Origin: Tetrastigma voinierianum
Lineage: Eukaryota; Streptophyta; Magnoliopsida; Vitales; Vitaceae
Direction of reading: 5' to 3'
Length of the DNA: 64,000 bases
Assembly: GCA_016808115.1 (NCBI GenBank)
Contig: JAEQBH010004683.1
Coordinates: 22,144-86,143, forward strand
Shown here: positions 62,492-64,000 of the stretch, one piece after another
Layout: each line of letters starts with the position of its first letter
How positions within the stretch are numbered: the first letter of the stretch is position 1
Notes under the pieces: model-generated
Seen by the model: only the letters and a program-made list of their open reading frames with translations
Told to the model about the DNA's origin: nothing
Database searches by the model: none
Translations under genes and position numbers: made by a program

Positions 62492-64000
62492 ATGACGATC
62501 ATCATTGATCAGCCTGAATTAATGTCTCCAAAAAAAAACAACAAATTTTTGATAATGTGATCTAGGTTTTAGATCTGGAATTTGAATTTAGGTTTTTTTG
62601 TGGGGTTTTAAAATTTGGCTTATTATCTTTGCATGGTGAGAGGGTGTGGTGGAGAAGAAGGTGGATGTCGAAGAGGAGAACGAATTGGTGCTCGACGGTG
62701 GGTTTGTGGTGCCGGAGAAGAAGGTGGATGTCGAACAGAAGAATGAATTGGTGCTCGACAGCGGGTTTGTGGTGCCGGACAGCAACGCCTTTGGGCATAC
62801 CTTTAGGTAAATCCGAAAACGAAATTAACCCGTTGGGTTATTGCTGTTGTTGTTTTTGTTTTTTTCTGTTTGGGGAGTGAGAAAAAAGCGTTTGACCTGT
62901 TTAAGGGTTTTTCTTGTTTGTTATACATGTGCTGCAGTGTTTCTTTTACTTTTTCTTTTTTTTTTTTGGTGGCCTGGCGGTGATGTGTGTTTGTTTCCCG
63001 AGAAATGGTAAGAAACCGTCACGGGTAGTTACCGCGGCAGTCGGCGGATTCCACGATCTCATGAGTCACGACTTTGATGTTCTAGAGCTGGGTCGTTTGG
63101 GCCTGATCTTTTCTGCCTAACAGTTGGGTCTTATATTGGGCTACGAATCAGCCCATTTAGGGATCTGTTGGCTTGGGGTTGGGCCTCAGCCTTTAACGTC
63201 TGCAGCTAGATCTCTGGGTTTTGGGCTTCAGTTTCAGACATGGATCGACAATTAGAGTATGATTAAATCAATGTTTGATCTTCTGTTCTCAGGGATTATA
63301 ATGCTGAAAGCGAAAGAAAAGATGGGGTAGAAAATTTCTACAGAAACAATCACATTAACCAGACATATTACTTTGTAAGAAATTCATATCCCCTCATGAG
63401 ACAGAGTAAAGTCTTTTCCCTTTTTGTCAGATAGAACTGAAATGAATAAATCCTTTGCCTTTGATTTCAATGTAATAGGTGAAGAAGATGAGGGAGGAGT
63501 ACAGCAAGCTGAACAGAGTGCAAATGGGCATATGGGAATGCTGTGAACTTCTAAATGATGTTGTTGATGAAAGTGATCCTGACTTGGATGAGCCTCAGAT
63601 TGAGCACTTGTTGCAGACAGCTGAGGCCATCCGAAAGGACTATCCTGATGAGGATTGGATGCATCTTACTGCCCTTATCCATGGTAAATTCCTTGCTCCA
63701 TCTCCTTAAATCCTATGAAAAAAATATATTAGCTAAATCCCAGAAAATATTAGCTAAATGCTAGAGGACCTCCCAAACTTAGTGATATGTTTAACTTTGA
63801 AGGCTCCCATGACAATATCTATGTATGGTGTGCTCGATATGGGAATTTGTTCGGCCCAAGGTCTGTCATACCTGTTTAGCCCGCAGCCCCATATGACACA
63901 ATGAGGATATTGTATTTTCATTGCTGGTGATTGATTATGTTATCCCATGTGAAATGTAATATGAGCTCTTTTTATTCTTATAGACGATTTTAGAATTGGG
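62492..64000 (+). CDS. MIOX: myo-Inositol oxygenase, 5' part (gene continues past the window)
   Basis: MIOX cleaves myo-inositol with O2 to D-glucuronate in the cytosol, feeding UDP-sugars for cell walls. Exons: 1 from 62492 to about 62556 (MTIIIDQPE), 2 at 62643-62806, 3 at 63293-63374, 4 at 63479-63683; introns have GT-AG ends. Exons 2-4 join in phase: ENELVLDGGFVVP, FGHTFRDYNAESER, VKKMREEY, MGIWECCELLNDVVDESDPD, and PQIEHLLQTAEAIRKDYPDE before DWMHLTALIH. The His of IEHLLQ and the His of LIH are two of the di-iron ligands, spaced 25 residues as in the animal enzyme; the next ligand, Asp, is split by intron 4. Exon 2 has an in-frame duplication (62652-62777). Exon 1 is one base short of joining exon 2 in phase. 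Later exons are outside. Confidence 0.88.
62652..62777 (+). repeat. MIOX: In-frame 63-bp tandem duplication in MIOX exon 2
   Basis: Two adjacent 21-codon units (62652-62714 and 62715-62777) both begin EKKVDVE and end GFVVP, differing at 5 of 63 bases. Plant MIOX proteins normally have one such segment (NELVLDGGFVVP) before the catalytic domain. Confidence 0.9.
63684..64000 (+). other. MIOX intron 4, running to the window end
   Basis: The donor GGTAAATT follows the split Asp codon. No sequence encoding the expected DLGKV continuation appears before 64000, so the acceptor lies beyond the window. Confidence 0.65.

Noticed and set aside
63970..64000. TAG followed by ACGATTTTAG as the start of MIOX exon 5
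   Set aside because: It would read DFRIG instead of the expected LGKV after the ligand Asp; the true acceptor is probably outside the window.
1..64000. A novel multi-gene defence or biosynthetic system
   Set aside because: The only host genes are two receptor pseudogenes, MED6 and MIOX, which have unrelated roles; everything else reads as transposon or spacer.

Overview
The window is nuclear DNA from a flowering plant, most likely a eudicot. It contains intron-bearing genes with GT-AG splicing and plant-specific families: malectin-like leucine-rich-repeat receptor kinases, a plant-type myo-inositol oxygenase and Mediator subunit 6. These lie in a matrix of Ty3/gypsy LTR retrotransposons, SINE-like and MITE-like elements and AT-rich spacer. 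I see no rRNA gene, true tRNA gene, CRISPR array or bacterial-type operon.

Layout. 1-2350 is the end of an LTR that continues off the left edge. 2351-5770 is unclassified repeat-like spacer. About 5770-14720 is a decayed Tat-lineage Ty3/gypsy element on the minus strand: gag near 12.2-13.5 kb, protease, reverse transcriptase and RNase H towards 9.5 kb, integrase at 6.5-7.5 kb, and a 77-bp tandem repeat in its 3' untranslated region. It is interrupted by an LTR-like insert from 7497. 16.6-20.96 kb and 22.5-28.5 kb are two tandem copies of a malectin-like LRR receptor kinase gene, both broken. Copy 1 has lost its malectin domain and kinase N-lobe. Copy 2 keeps signal peptide plus malectin domain intact but is frameshifted from the first LRR exon onward.

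About 30.0-51.1 kb is a nested retrotransposon complex. An outer minus-strand Ty3/gypsy element has LTRs at about 29998-31216 plus 40516-41432, and at 49079-51068. Its left LTR is split by a second, plus-strand, Tekay/Del-like element with its own LTRs at about 31217-32975 and 38770-40510. The outer element also carries an array of about 100-bp repeats and a third insertion, a solo LTR (46274-48036) with a near-perfect target duplication.

51.7-55.2 kb is a Mediator subunit 6 (MED6) gene with introns but several frameshifts. 56.3-59.25 kb is a gag-protease fragment of another minus-strand gypsy element with a tRNA-Asp-type primer site. The right end holds the healthiest gene, a myo-inositol oxygenase (MIOX) that runs off the window. 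Its promoter carries four copies of TGACACGTCA, a G-box and a TATA box. Its N-terminal exon contains an in-frame 63-bp tandem duplication, and exons 1 and 2 do not join in phase unless one base is added, possibly in a nine-A run.

The genes do not form a pathway together. The receptor kinases are (or were) plasma-membrane receptors, MED6 is nuclear transcription machinery, and MIOX opens inositol to glucuronate for cell-wall sugar synthesis. The main story is a gene-poor, transposon-bombarded region with decaying genes. I found no convincing undescribed system. The most distinctive signals are the MIOX promoter bZIP-site cluster, the MIOX exon duplication, the complementary decay of the two receptor copies and the shared GC-AG intron.
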